From Prionace glauca (Eukaryota > Chordata > Chondrichthyes > Carcharhiniformes > Carcharhinidae), in assembly GCA_037974335.1 (NCBI GenBank), contig CM075760.1, forward strand, positions 47,698,138-47,762,137: DNA of 64,000 nt, written 5' to 3'. The first letter of the stretch is position 1. Every line of letters starts with the position of its first letter. The notes under the pieces were generated by a model, which ran no database searches, had not been told where the DNA came from, and worked only from the letters and a program-made list of their open reading frames with translations. A program made the translations under genes and the position numbers. Positions 1 to 11,689 of this stretch are shown here, one piece after another.

Positions 1-344
1 CAGTGCAGAGGCCAACAGGCTGAATATCATTTAATTTCAGGGGGCGGAGCCTATTCACAACAGAGAGTCTGGAACAGCAAATTGCACTGTCAATGACTGC
101 TGATCAGTCCGCGACCCTCGCAGTGCTGCACTCCAAACTGCCAAAGGCCGATCGTGCCCTCCCCGCACTCCCCCCCCCCCCCCTCCACCCCGTCCATGTG
201 CGGGCAAATCCAGAACCCCCACCACCATCCCTCTGTGCCCCCATCCCAGCTTGATCTCCAGTCTCCCCCCTCACCCAGTCCCCCATTTGTGACGACCTGC
301 CCCACTCCCCTGAGGAAGACTCCCCCCAAATGCCAGCGGCAGAT
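1..344. other. C-rich sequence without recognised gene
   Basis: No gene is recognised here. There is a poly-C run near 171-183 and a proline-coding-looking stretch up to about 310. Both strands stay open for 60-96 codons, which is explained by the skewed base composition. A decayed LINE begins at about 345. Confidence 0.4.
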
Positions 345-890
345 CCTACCGGAAGGATATATTGGCTTTGGAGGGAGTATAGCGAAGGTTCACCAGTCTG
401 ATACCGGAGATGAGGCAGTTAGCTTATGGGGAGAGATTAAATAGACTGTGTCTGTACTCATTAGAATTTAGAAGGCTGAGGAAGTATCGTATAGAGGCTT
501 GTAAGATAATGAAGAGGCTAGATAGGGTAGAGGGAGCGAGATTCTTCCGCTTGGCAAGAATAGCAGAACTAGAGGGCACAGCCTGAAAATAAGGCGGGGC
601 GGGGGGGGGGGGGACACTTTAGAACAGAGTTGAGGAGGAACTTCTTCTCTCAGATGTTGGTGAATCTCTGGAATTCTCCGGCCGTTGATGTGGTGGAGGC
701 TACCTCGTTGAATATATTTAGGACACGTGTGGACAGTTTTCTGATAGACAAGGGAATTAAGGGTTATGGGGAGAAAGCGGGAAAGTGGAACTGATCCACT
801 TCAGATCAGCCATGATCTTATTGAATGGCGGGGCAGGTTCGAAGGGCTAGATGGCCTACTCCTGCTCCTATTTCTTATGTTCTTTTGTTT
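345..890 (+). mobile_element. CR1-like LINE, 3' fragment
   Basis: This is the 3' end of a CR1-type non-LTR retrotransposon in plus orientation. It matches, at sequence level and in reverse orientation, the 3' part of the LINE at 2327-4660. It includes the end of the RT ORF (the stretch about a contact list of lysine/arginine-rich codons is decayed) and the characteristic 3' terminal text with GATGGCCTACTCCTGCTCC and TTCTTATGTTCTT repeats. A G run of about 15 bases sits near 601. It is 5' truncated and no longer coding. Confidence 0.8.
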
Positions 891-1753
891 CTTCGATGGG
901 ATTAAATTAACCGTTGCAGGCTTTCGTTTTATTGGCCAGGTCACTTCACTCTGTTACATGTTTGTAAAAGACCTTTCTATTACACCTCTTACAACATAAC
1001 TCCTTCATTAACACGTTTCTTGCGAATGTTCTCCCCAGCAGCAAAAACAAGGCCCTGCCCTTGAAGCTCCATTATTTTGTTTTGGATTTTTCAGGAGCCC
1101 TATTCATTTTGGCCTTCATTGCCGTTGTTTCCTGCCTCGTTCAAAAAGATTTGCAACTCGTTTACATCCGGTGCTGCACATTCAGGGATTTTAGTTTCAA
1201 GCCATTGGGCAGGAATTTACAGCCTGACTCGCGGTGAAACCGTAAAATCCTGCCTGAGGTCAATGGACCTTTCCATGGTTCACCCCTCGCCCGCTCTGAT
1301 TCCCGTGGCATTAACATTTGTAGAATGAGACTGTGCCACGGCTAACCGGCCCCTCTGCCTTTCTGTTATTGCTGGGCCGAATTCACAGTGATCTGTGAAT
1401 CTTCTTAACCTGGCCAGGTAGACTGGGGTGGGGGGGGGGCAATTGTGTGTGTGTGTGAGTGGGGGTGGGGGGGCATATGACATTGAACTTGCTCTGACAG
1501 CTGTTCAAAAGATAGGGGACATAATTTTCCCATCCCACCCACCACAGGAATCGGCATGATACAGACAATGCAAAGGTCCCTTGACCTCAAAGGGGATTTT
1601 CCAAACGTAGGGCGAGCGTGATTGGAAAACCCGCCTGGGTGTGAGGAAAATCAGACGATGTTAAACTTCTATTAATCTGTGTGCCTGTGTTCCCTGAACT
1701 GTACAAAGAATAACCTTCCACTCTCCCTGTGTTGTTGTCTCATTCGTTACAAA
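891..1753. other. Intergenic, no gene seen
   Basis: No coding or RNA gene is supported. A GT/G-rich patch lies at about 1423-1472. The remainder looks like unique or very old repeat DNA. Confidence 0.4.
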
Positions 1754-1754
1754 G

Positions 1755-2240
1755 GGGTGACATGGTAGCATAACGGTTCGCACTGCTGCCTCACAGCGCC
1801 AGGGACCTTAGTTCGATTCTGGCATTGGGTGACTGCCAATGGCATCTGCATGTTCTCCCCAGGTCTGCGTATGTTTCCTCTGGGTGCTCCGATTTTCTCC
1901 CACACTACAAAGATGTATACGTTATATGGATTGGCCTTGATAAATTGTTCCTTAGTGCCTCACAATATAGGTTAGGTGGATTGGCCATGCTTAGTTGTCC
2001 CTTAGTGTCTCAAGATGTGCAGTTTGGGTTGGTTGGCTATGCTAAGTTACCTCTTGATGTCTCAAGATACATAGGTTAGGTGGATTGGCCATTCAAAATT
2101 TCCCCTTAGTATCCCAAGATGTTTAGGTTAGGGGTATTATTGAGGTAAATATAGGATCTGGGTGAGATTCTCTATCAGAGAATCAATACAGGCATGATGG
2201 GCCAAATGGCCTCTGTCTGTAGGGATTCAACAATTTTCAG
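1755..2240 (+). mobile_element. HE1-like tRNA-derived SINE with internal tandem expansion
   Basis: The head contains a pol III A-box-like stretch (ATGGTAGCATAACGG) and a B-box-like GTTCGATTC about 50 bases later, followed by the shark SINE body and a 3' tail (GATGGGCCAAATGGCCTC, CTGTAGGGATTC). The element is longer than its sister copies because a body segment of roughly 50-57 bp (containing GGTTAGGTGGATTGGCC) is repeated about four times between 1915 and 2127. Confidence 0.75.
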
Positions 2241-4862
2241 TGTAGATTCTGCAAATTTTCATTTGTCTGCATGGGTTTCCTCTGGGTTCTCTGGTTACTC
2301 CCATTCTCCAAAGATATGTAAGTTAACATAAGAACATAAGAACATAAGAAATAGGAGCAGGATCAGGCCATCTGGCCCTTCGAGCCTGCCCCGCCATTCA
2401 ATAAGATCATGGCTGATCTGTCGTGACTCAGCTCCACCTTCCCACCCTCTCCCCATAACCCTTAATCCCTTCGCTTATCAAAAACCCATCAACCCGTTTC
2501 TTAAAAATATTTAGCGAGGCAGTTTCCACCACTTCAACGGGCAGAGAATTCCACAGATTCACCACCCTTTGAGTGAAGAAGTTCCTCCTCAACTCTGTTT
2601 TAAACCGCCCCCCTTTATCTTGAGGCTGTGCCCCCTAGTCCTACTGTCTTTTTTGAGCGGGAAGAGTCTCTCCACCTCTATCCTATCCATCCCATTCATC
2701 ATCTTATACGTCTCAATGAGATCTCCCCTTATTCTTCTAAACTCTAACGAGTACAAGCCTAGTTTATTCAGCCTCTCCTCATAGCTCAATCCCCTCAACT
2801 CCGGTATCAGCCGAGTAAACCTCCTCTGCACTCCCTCCAGGGCCAAAATATCCTTGCGCAGATGCGGCGCCCAAAACTGCACACAGCACTCCAGCTGCGG
2901 CCTCACCAATGCCCTATACAGCTGCAGCAAGACCTCCCTACTTTTACATTCAATCCCCCTCGCTATGAAGGCCAGCATCCCATTCGCCTTCCTGACCACC
3001 TGCTGCACCTGCAAGCTGGGTTTTTGCGACTCATGCACAAGGACCCCGAGGTCCCTCTGCACCGTCGCCTGCTGCAGTTTTTCGCCCCGTAAGTAATAGT
3101 CCTTCCTACCATTCCTCCTACCAAAGTGGACCACCTCACACTTGCCAGCATTAAATTCCATTTGCCATTTCCTGTCCCATTCGCCCAGCCTATCTAGATC
3201 CTTCTGCAGACTCTCCACACCCTCCGCCCAATTTGCCTTTCCCCCAATCTTGGTGTCATCAGCAAATTTCGACACCCTGCACTCGGTTCCCTCCTCCAGA
3301 TCATCTATATAAATGGTAAATAGCTGAGGCCCCAGCACCGACCCCTGGGGCACCCCACTAGTCACCAACCGCCAATCCGAATAGCATCCATTGACCCCCA
3401 CTCTCTGCCTCCTATTTGACAACCAATCCTCTATCCACGCTAACACCCTACCCCCAACTCCATGCCCCCTGACCTTCTGCAATAACCTCTTGTGAGGTAC
3501 CTTGTCAAACGCCTTCTGAAAATCCAGAAAGACCACATCCACCGGCTTTCCTCTATCCACTGCCCTAGACACATCCTCATAGAACTCCAGTAAATTTGTC
3601 AGACACGACTTCCCTTTAATGAAACCGTGTTGCGTCCGCCCTATCAAGCAATTCCCCTCAAGATGCCTCGCTATTTCCTCCTTAATGACGGTTTCTAACA
3701 TTTTACCTACCACAGACGTTAAACTAACCGGCCTATAATTCCCCGCCTTTTGCCTGGCACCCTTCTTAAACAACGGCGTAACATTAGCCGTTTTCCAATC
3801 TTCTGGCACTTCCCTGGAATCCAGCGACGTCTGGAAAATAACCACCAAGGCATCCACTATCACCTCCGCCATTTCTTTCAGAACCCTCGGATGCATTCCA
3901 TCCGGTCCTGGGGACTTGTCCACAATCAGCCCCTCCAGTCTGTCGAGCACCACCTCTCTAGTAACAGTAATGTCATTAAGACCCTCCATTCCTACCACCT
4001 TTCCATCGCTAACACCCGGCAAATTATTCACGTCCTCCTCCGTGAAGACAGAAACAAAAAAGTTATTCAAGACCTTAGCCATATCCCCATCCCCTACCAC
4101 TAGCTCCCCTTTCTCATCCTCTAAAGGACCAACGTTTACCCTAGCCAGCCTCTTCCTTTTTATATATTTATGAAAACTCTTGCTATCTTTTTTATATTAA
4201 GCGCTAGCCAAGCCTCATAGCTTCTCCTACCCTCCTTTATCAATTTCTTTGTCAATCTTTGATATTTAAACCTTTCCCAATCCTCTTCTCGCCCACTGCT
4301 CTTAGCTACTCTAAACTCCTCCGCTTTTAATTTAACACTTTCCTTCACCTCCTTCGTTATCCACGGCTTATTACCTCTCCTCCTACTGTCCTTTTTAACC
4401 ATCGGAATAAATTTCTGCTGAGCACAAGAAAGATTTCCTTAAAGATCCTCCACTGCTCCTCAGCAGACCTACCTTCCAACGCGCTCCCCCAGTCCACATT
4501 CGCCAATTCTTCTCTCATCCTACCATACTCCCCTCTATTCAAACAAAGGACGCGTGTCTGGGAACCCACTTTCTCCTCCTCCATCTGCACCAGAAACTCC
4601 ACCATACAATGATCACTCTCTCCAAGAGGATCCTTCACCGCAAGGTCCCTAATTCTACCCGTTAAGTGTAATAGCCATGCTAAATTGCCCCTTAGTGACC
4701 AAATGTGTACAGGTTAGGTGAATTGGTCATGCTAAATTAAATCTGAATGACAGTACGAACGGCATGGTTAATAATTGGGATAATGAGGATAGCGACTGTT
4801 CGGGATTGGTGTGGTACAGACCTGATGGGCCAAATAGCCTCCTTCTGCACTGTCAGGTTTCT
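2241..4862 (+). mobile_element. 5'-truncated HE1-like SINE split by a LINE
   Basis: SINE body sequence runs at 2241-2326 and resumes at 4661-4862 with the expected continuation (AGCCATGCTAAATTGCCCC) and 3' tail (GATGGGCCAAATAGCCTCC). The LINE at 2327-4660 lies between the halves. The pentamer GTTAA occurs at both junctions (2322-2326 and 4661-4665), consistent with a target-site duplication. The SINE is therefore older than the LINE. Confidence 0.75.
2327..4660 (-). mobile_element. CR1-like LINE, 5'-truncated, with long open RT
   Basis: Minus-strand ORF2 remnant. Reading from high to low coordinates, a 93-codon piece (4638-4357) holds the end of the AP endonuclease (LGESDHCMVEF, the SDH motif). 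A basic linker follows (4402-4160), then a 503-codon open reverse transcriptase (4100-2589). RT motifs are SPGPDGMHPRVLKE, NYRPVSLTSVVGK, VVFLDFQKAFDKVPH (motif A), SGVPQGSVLGP (motif B) and KFADDTKIGG (motif C, FADD). The three pieces are in different frames, so two frameshifts separate them. The 3' end carries three TTCTTATG-type 8-bp repeats (2327-2350), as in the CR1 clade. Only the 3' half of a full element is present. The 1.5 kb open RT suggests a fairly young copy. Confidence 0.88.
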
Positions 4863-5099
4863 GAAAGAAGTAATGTCAACTTTCAATACATTGGCCCCAG
4901 TTTCCACTTGAGGGTCGAATTTCCAGAGGAAATATACATGTTCACCTTGCTACTTATGCTCGATGCTCCAGTCTCTTTCCCCTTTAATTGTGCACTGTGG
5001 CTCCAATGTTTTTTTAAAGTTATTTGTTCACCTCGTTTGCCGGTGTAATAACTTGTGGGCAACTCGATAAGGTTTCAGGAAAAAGAAAATGTTTTAATC

Positions 5100-6405
5100 G
5101 GTACATAGAAACATCGGTACATAGAGAATATAGGAGCAGGAAGTGTCTATTTGGCCCTTTGACCCTGCTCCACCATTAATTACAATCATGGCTGATCAGC
5201 CAACTCAATTTTCTAATCCTGCTTTCTCCCCATTCACTTTTATTCCATTCACCTCAAGTGCTCCATCTAGCTGCCTCTTGAATATATTCAATGTTTTGGC
5301 ATCAACTACTTCCTGTGGTGGTGAATTCCACAGGCTCACCACTCTTTGGGTAACAAAATTTCCTCTCACCTCTATTCTAAATGGTCTAGCCTGAATCCTC
5401 AGTCTGTGACCCCTGGTCCTGGACTCCCCCAACCATCAGGAACATCCTCCCTGCATCGACCTTGTCTAGTCCTATTAGAATGTTATGAGACTCCATGAGA
5501 TCCCCCCTCATTTATCTGAACTCCAGTGAAAACAATCCTAACTCAATCAAACTCTCCTCATACATCAGTCCCACCATTCCAGGGATCAGTCTGGTAAACC
5601 TTTGCTGCACTCACTCGAGAGCAAGAACATCCTTCCCCAGAAAAGGAGACCAAAACTGCACAAAATATTCTCGCTGTGACCTCACCAAGGCCATGCATGT
5701 TTGCAACAACAAATCCCTGTTCCTATATTCGAAACCTGACTCAATTAAGGCCAATTTGTCTTCTTTACCATCTGCTGCACCTGCAATCTTAACTTCAGTG
5801 ACTGGTGCACAAAGGCTGCACATTCCCCTCTCCCAATTCAAAGCCATTTACTTCTTGTTTTTGCTTCCAAAGTGAATAACCTAGCATTTATCCGAATTAT
5901 GTTGCATCTGCTTTTGATTTGCCCACTCACCCAGCCTATCCAGTTCATTCTGAAGGATCTCTACATACTCACCACAGCTCACACTCCCAACCAACTTGGT
6001 AACGTCTGCAAAATTTGCGATCTTACATTTTGTTCCTTCTTTCAAAGCATTAAGGAGCATTGTGAATAGCTGGAGTCCGAGCACCGATCCCTCTGGTCCC
6101 TTACTAGTTATGGGCTGTCAATTAAAAAAAATAGTAATTCCTACTCTTTGTTTCATAATATCCATCTAAGTACTCTTCCCCCAATCCCATATGCTTTGAT
6201 CTCGTACGATAATCTCTCATGGGAAATTCTTAAACACTTTCAGAAATTTCAAATGTACCACATCGACCGGCTCCCCCTTGCCAACTTTACCCATTACATC
6301 TTCAAAGAATTTGAACAGTTTTAGCAAACATGATTTCCCCTTCATAAATCCATGCTGACTGCCTGATCCTACCAATACTTTCTAAATGCTTTATTGCCAA
6401 TAAGC
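5100..6405 (-). mobile_element. Old CR1-like LINE, RT region
   Basis: Minus-strand relic. Recognisable pieces are the 3' end (5100-5160), RT C-terminal region (5432-5205, 5847-5611) and the FAD-box neighbourhood (5881-6084, reading KIANFADVTKLVG). Frames are interrupted many times. It is clearly more diverged than the copy at 2327-4660. Confidence 0.8.
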
Positions 6406-6419
6406 AAATTAACTATGTT

Positions 6420-6790
6420 TATCACATGGTCAGACAACATAACTCTGCAATTACACACTGCACCTTCTTGGGTCCAACTACAAATCCTTCCCTGGCTCGG
6501 AATATGCACCCTTGCACTCAAGCGGCTCATTGGCCCAACTCAACCTCCCATCGGTTCAGGCCTAAACACATGGTCCGTACGATAATCTCCATTAAAGGAA
6601 ACACACTAGTGCAGTTGGGAAATCTCGCACCTTCCTTCACTGTCACTGCATCCAAATCCAGAAGTGCCTTCCCTAACAGCGATGTGGTTGTACCCACTGG
6701 ACAGGCTTCAAAAACTCTCCACCCTCTTCTTAAAGACAGCTAGGGATGGACAATAAATGCTGGGATTAGCCAGCAATCCCCACATCCCAT
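6420..6790 (+). mobile_element. LINE 3' fragment (GCAATAAATGCTGG tail type)
   Basis: The stretch at 6625-6790 (CCTTCCCTAACAGCGATGTGG, then GGACAATAAATGCTGG) is the 3' end of a second LINE family, also seen at 7808-8410, 42590-42960, 52575-52810 and 60740-61480. The stretch at 6420-6620 is poorly conserved and may belong to the same element. Confidence 0.55.
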
Positions 6791-6799
6791 TAAATCAAT

Positions 6800-7155
6800 T
6801 TCGAATGAAATAGGAAGGTTGAATATTTATGGCCAGTGTCTCCATATTTCCACTTGTCCTGTTCTCAGTGATCCACCCCCATTATCCAGGCTAGGTAAAT
6901 ATTATATTCCATTGTGATATGGAAAGTGTTGGATTGAACAGGGTGAAGTGAAGCTGTTTGTTTAGTGACTGTAATTGATGTGTGTCTCCATGGATCTGAT
7001 CAGTGTGCCTGGATGGTTTTCCCTCTTCTATTAAGAAGGGATTCCGTTCAATGTGTTGTCCCATTGAATTAACGGGAGCAACAACTCGGACACGAACAAA
7101 GATCAGCGGCTGTGCAGAGAGAGGGAGGGAGAGGAGAGATCAGAGTTTGGGAACG
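6800..7155 (+). other. 5' flank of GPCR exon 1
   Basis: No TATA box or initiator is convincing. The reading frame of the GPCR is open upstream to 7003 and contains an in-frame ATG at 7051. The implied peptide is rich in Arg, Glu and Thr and looks like translated 5' UTR, so 7156 is preferred as start. Confidence 0.35.
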
Positions 7156-7444
7156 ATGGATTGGAATGTTCCAGTAATGGATCAGAATCTGGTAACGACG
7201 GATTGGAATGTTCCAATAATGGATCAGAATCTGGTAACGACGGATTGGAATGTTCCAATAATGGATCAGAATCTGGTAACGACGGATTGGAATGTTCCAA
7301 CACAGCACAGGAATTTTGCTGAGGGTCTTCTCTTTCTTTCTGAAAATTGGTTTGGTCCGGTACCATTAACATATATCATCGCTCATGTGCTCTGGGTTAT
7401 TCAAGGGGTTTACTATCCAATCTTGGCTATTGTTGGTGTCCCTG
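7156..7444 (+). CDS. GPR139-like class A GPCR, exon 1
   Basis: First coding exon of a seven-transmembrane receptor. The ATG at 7156 (context GAACGATGG) is chosen because it directly precedes the repeated N-terminus; an in-frame ATG at 7051 is the alternative. The exon encodes an extracellular N-terminus of about 65 residues, made largely of a 14-residue tandem repeat, then most of TM1 (VIQGVYYPILAIVGVP). It ends at a GTAAGT donor after the first base of a Val codon (phase 1). That base joins exactly with exon 2 at 16582 to give GVPVNIITIVTL. This two-exon layout with TM1 split by an intron is what I know of GPR139-like receptors in sharks. Ligand unknown. It lies convergent to the IgM cluster. 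Confidence 0.75.
7159..7299 (+). repeat. 42-bp in-frame minisatellite in GPCR N-terminus
   Basis: Three full 42-bp units start at 7159, 7201 and 7243, with a 15-bp partial unit at 7285. They differ by very few bases. Each unit encodes 14 residues (DWNVPIMDQNLVTT), so copy number changes keep the frame. Confidence 0.95.
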
Positions 7445-7654
7445 GTAAGTCTGTTTCCACTTATTCTACTTGCCATCTATTTCTCATTGCTTTACTCTCC
7501 TTATTTGATTCTGGAACTATGGAGTCCATTGGCTTCAGTTCCACTCTTAATCTGTGCTCCCTGTCCATTGACTCCAATCCTGAACCTGAAGCCAGTCCGC
7601 ACTGATTACACTCTCCATTAACCCTTTGATCTTAAGCTGATCACTCACCCCTTT

Positions 7655-8420
7655 TCCCATGCAGCCATATAACACATTGGTTAGACATTATTTCGGGTAT
7701 TGTGCTCAATATTGTTCATCACACTAGCTGTAGGGTGAGGAATCTTTGGAGGCAGTGCAAAGAGAGTTCACCAGGATGCTACCATTTACCAGAAACTCAT
7801 CTGGTCTCACCAGACAAACACAGTGGCGACGAAAGCAGGTCAGGGGCGAGGGATACTGTGGCGAATATATCACCTCCTCACTGCACAAAGCCTAGTCCCA
7901 TCTATAAGGCGCAACTCAGGAGTGTGATGGAATATTCTGCACTTGCCAGGATGGGTGCAGCTCCCAAGGAGCTTGACACTATCCAGGAAAAAGCAACCTG
8001 CTTGACTGGCACAACATTGCAAACATTCACTCCCTCAATGGCCGATGCTCAGTCGCAGCAGTGTGCGCTATCTACTAGCTGCACTGGGGAAATTCACCCG
8101 AGATCCTTAGACAACACTTTACAAACCCAAGACTACTTCCACCTAGAAGGACAAGGGCAGCAGATACATGGGGACACCAACACTTGCAATCTCCCTTCCA
8201 AGACACTCAAAACTTGGAAATATGTCATCGGTTCCTTTGCAGTCGCTGTACTAAAATATTGAAAATCCCTCCTAAAGGACATCTCGGATCAACCCACAGC
8301 ATATGGACTGCAGTGATTGAAAAGAGCTTGCTCACAAACACGTCCTTAATGGCAACAGCGAATAAGCAATCTAAAATGCTGGTTACCCAGCACCGCCCAT
8401 GTCCAAACGAATGAGTTTAA
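7655..8420 (+). mobile_element. LINE fragments, RT C-terminal region
   Basis: At 7655-7808 there is a short CR1-like piece. From about 7808 a different LINE family runs to 8410 and keeps recognisable protein similarity in plus sense (QLRSVMEYSALARMG, then LDTIQEKATCLTG, the thumb region after an RT). Its 3' end (AATAAGCAATCTAAAATGCTGG) is decayed. Frames are interrupted. Confidence 0.6.
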
Positions 8421-8434
8421 AATATGTTGTGTGG

Positions 8435-8725
8435 TCTCAAGGACATTGTTTATGAGGAGAGGCTCAATAAACTAGAATTGTTTTCACTGAAAGACAATGG
8501 CTGAGGGGAGACCAGATAAATGTCTACGGGATTATGAGAGGAAAGGACAGGATGGATCATCAGAGGCTTTTTTTTTCCCAGGATGGGAGTGTCAATTACG
8601 AGGTGGCATAGGTTCAAGGTGAGAGGGAGAAAGTTTAAGCGAGAAGTGTGGGTGAAGTTTTTCATGCAGAGTCTGTCAGGTGCCTGGAACGTGTTGCCAG
8701 AGGATGTTGTAGAATAGAGAGATAC
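8435..8725 (+). mobile_element. CR1-like LINE 3' fragment
   Basis: Decayed RT C-terminal sequence in plus orientation (TATGAGGAGAGGCTCAATAA, then CTGAGGGGAGACCAGATAAA and GGAACGTGTTGCCAGAGG). It is truncated before the 3' tail. Confidence 0.65.
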
Positions 8726-8756
8726 AGTCAGAGAGAGGGCAGTAGCTTTTCTTTTT

Positions 8757-9060
8757 CACGTAATGTTCTACGCTGAATCCTCAGACTCTGACCCTAGTCC
8801 TGGACTCTCCCCATCATCGGGAATTACCTCTCGACATCTACTCGGTTTAGTTCTGTTAGAATTTTAAAAGTTTCCATGAGATCCCCCTCCCATGCGTCTG
8901 GACTCAAGCGAAAATAATCCTTACCTAGTCAATCTCTCCTCTTACATCAGTCCCGCCATCCCCAGAATCAACCTGGTAAACATGATAAATCATGATTGGT
9001 GTTGACTTTGAGGGCCAAGGGCCTGTTCCTGTGCTATTCACTATATCATGAATCCTAACT
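8757..9060. mobile_element. Two LINE 3' fragments, opposed
   Basis: 8757-8985 is a minus-strand LINE piece (CTCAGACTCTGACCCTAGTCC, GAGATCCCCCTCCC). 8985-9060 reads as a plus-strand LINE 3' tail (GAGGGCCAAGGGCCTGTTCC). The exact junction is uncertain. Confidence 0.5.
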
Positions 9061-9289
9061 ATTTTCACCACCAGAATCATCTTTAGCCTCACTCCAGCTG
9101 TCCCATATCCTGACTCATCTATTCCAGATCTCTGCTGGCTAACCTCCGAGTTACAAAGCTGCAGAGTAAAGACTCGTCCCAAACTCTGCTGTCCATATAT
9201 TAGCTTTCACCCATTTAGCATCATGCTTGAGCTCTCTGCCCGCTGTCATCAGCTGATCTGGTAAATACATCACCTGATCTAAACCCTCC

Positions 9290-10290
9290 TTTTCTACTTG
9301 GACACAGAAGGCAGACGGTAGCAGCAGGGGATATTTTTTTCTGAATGGAAGGCTATGACTAGTGGTCTTTCACAGGGATCCATCCTGGAACTTTTGATCC
9401 TCGTACTATATGTACATGAGTTGGAGGAAAATGTAGCTGATCTGATTTGTCTCTTTGCAAAAAGTCCATAAAAATTCTGGAGTTGTGGATCGTGAAGAAG
9501 ATTCACAGGATACAGTAAGGTATAAATGGTTGGAAGTGTGGGTGGAGAAACGGTAGGTGGAGTTTAATCCGGGCAAATGTGAGATAATGTATTTTGGAAG
9601 GTTCAATGCATATAGGAATTATACAACCAATGGTAGAACACGTAGGACATTGACAGGCAAGGAGATCTGGGTGTACATGTCCACTGATCATTGAAAGTGG
9701 AAACTCAAGTGAATAACGTAATCAAGAAGGCAGACAGCATGCTTGTCTTAACTGGTTGGGGCATTGGGTATAAAAATTGGTAGGTCATACAATGCAGATG
9801 GACAGAAACTTAGTTAGGCCTTATTTGTGTGCAATTCGGGTTTCACACAATCAGAAGTTTTACCAGAATGTTGTCTGGTCTGGGGGATATTAGCTATGAG
9901 GAGATGTTGGATGGACTCGATTTGTTGAGGGGTTATCTGATCGTGGTTTACAAGATCATGAGCGACATCGACAGGGTGTTTAGTAGGAATGCCATGTTCG
10001 AGTGATGTAGATTTAAGGTGTGTGGGGAAAAGATTAGAATGGATGTGTGAGGCAAGTTTATTTTAAAAGTGGGTAATGATCATCTGGAACGCACTGCCCG
10101 GGCAGGAGCAGGTATGCAGGCGGCATCTTAGGGATATTTAGGCAAATACATGAATAGGATGTGATTGGACGGCTAGGGGTTCTGTCAGTTAATATGGTTT
10201 TAGTTTATGTAGGCATCATGTTCCGAGCAAGTTGAAGGGCCCGTTCCTGTGCTGTACTGTTCTCTGTCCTCTGTTTTGTTCTTTGAGCTG
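9290..10290 (+). mobile_element. Old CR1-like LINE, RT to 3' tail
   Basis: Plus-strand relic containing the region after the FADD box (GGGCAAATGTGAGATAATG) and ending in a 3' tail (GGGCCCGTTCCTGTGCTGTA, then CTGTTTTGTTCTTTG). Many frame breaks. Confidence 0.65.
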
Positions 10291-10735
10291 TCTGGAATTG
10301 ATTGGGAGAGGAGGCTAGCAGATCAGATGGTGGAACAGCAATGCCAGGAGTGGTTTGGATTTAATTCAGGAGGTACAGCAAAATTTTATGCGAAGAAGAA
10401 GCATTAAATGGGAAGAATGAGGCAACCGTGGCTGGTGAGCAAAGTCAGAGATATCATAAAATGCAAACAAAAACAGCATACCATGTAGTAAAGACTAGTG
10501 GGAAGCCTTTAAAAAAAGAAATGAGAGAGAAGACAATTTATGATGGTGTGCTAGCCAATCATATGAACTAAGTTTTGAAGAGTTTCTTTCGATAAATAAA
10601 GGGTGAATGGGAGACAAGAGCATACACTAGGCCGCTGGAAAATAATGCTGTAGAAGTAGTAATGGAGAACAGAAAATGGACGAAGGCCTGAATAGGTTAA
10701 TTCATAAGTTGAGTTGGTATTTTTTTTAATTCACC
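10291..10735 (+). mobile_element. CR1-like LINE, linker between EN and RT
   Basis: Plus-strand sequence resembling the basic linker and the start of RT in CR1 ORF2 (text such as GGGCAACCGTGGCTGG... in decayed form). It abuts the 3' end of another LINE at 10290. Assigned by order and composition, so only moderately sure. Confidence 0.4.
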
Positions 10736-10984
10736 CAGAGTCCAGGGCAGGTTATTGATGATTTGGACTTCTGCAAAACTGAGGTTATCTTGTATTGTGT
10801 GCATGAACATATTACAGGCAAGCCTGCTGCTATTCAAAACATTCAAGATCAGATTGTAATGTCAATCCCACATACTTGCCAATCCATGACAATATTCACA
10901 CCACCTGCTTAAAAAAATGAAAGACTCTGCCCTCACCAGTTTTAGGAAGTTTCTCCCGTTCCACTGTCATGTAGTTGCTGGTTG

Positions 10985-11400
10985 GGAAAGGGTCCCTGCT
11001 GCCACGCTGCACGCACTTGGTGGTGGGAGAGGGCCTTATAGCCACTCTGCACGCAATCAGTGGGGTAGAGAGGAGGGATTCTCTGCCTCTCTGCATGCAC
11101 ACTGGGGTAGGGGGAGAGGCCTCGCCACCTCTCTGCATGCACTGTGGGGTAGAGAGGAGGCTAAGCTGCCCCTCTGCATGCACAGTGGCTTAGGGAGGGA
11201 GTCTCGATGCTCCTCTGCATACACAGTGGCGTAAGGAGGGGGGATCTCTGCTTCTCTGCATGCACAGTGAAGTTGGGAGGGGAGCTCACTGCCTCTTTGC
11301 ATGCACAGTGTGATGGGGAGGGAGGCCTCGCTGCCTCTCTGCATGCAGAGTGGGGTAGGGAGGGGGCCTTGCTGTGACTCCACATGCAATTGTTGTGGTG
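10985..11400 (+). repeat. Minisatellite, ~57-60 bp unit
   Basis: About seven imperfect units with the core CTCTGCATGCACAGTGGGGT followed by GGGAGGG. The units keep long open frames on both strands (up to 137 codons), which is an effect of the repeat and not evidence of a gene. It lies in the GPCR intron. Confidence 0.85.
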
Positions 11401-11689
11401 GAAGGAGGGGGTGATTGGTCCAAGTGTTGGGAGGCTGAGTAGGTGCTATGTTCGTTCGGGAGCTCCTCACAAAGAGCTGCAGCTCCAGACTATCTGGGGG
11501 TAGCTGTTGCGTTGAAACGAGCTGCAGCAGCAGAGGGCTGACAGATGTCTCTCTCAGACCAGGCCGCTCACTGCTGGCTGCAATTGTACATTTGCAACCA
11601 CATCGGTTCGGAACATGGTTGGTATCCCAACCAACGCAGTGAAAGCTTTAAGAGATGGGGTCACTGCTGAGGGTGGTGTGACAGCCATC

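Noticed and set aside
7003-7155. Upstream extension of the GPCR frame
   Set aside because: It begins at a GTG codon, not ATG; the in-frame ATG at 7051 would add an Arg/Thr/Glu-rich stretch unlike a receptor N-terminus, so 7156 is preferred.
11057-11470. 137-codon minus frame with repeated CMQRG
   Set aside because: It is the ~57-60 bp minisatellite, open on both strands; no gene features.
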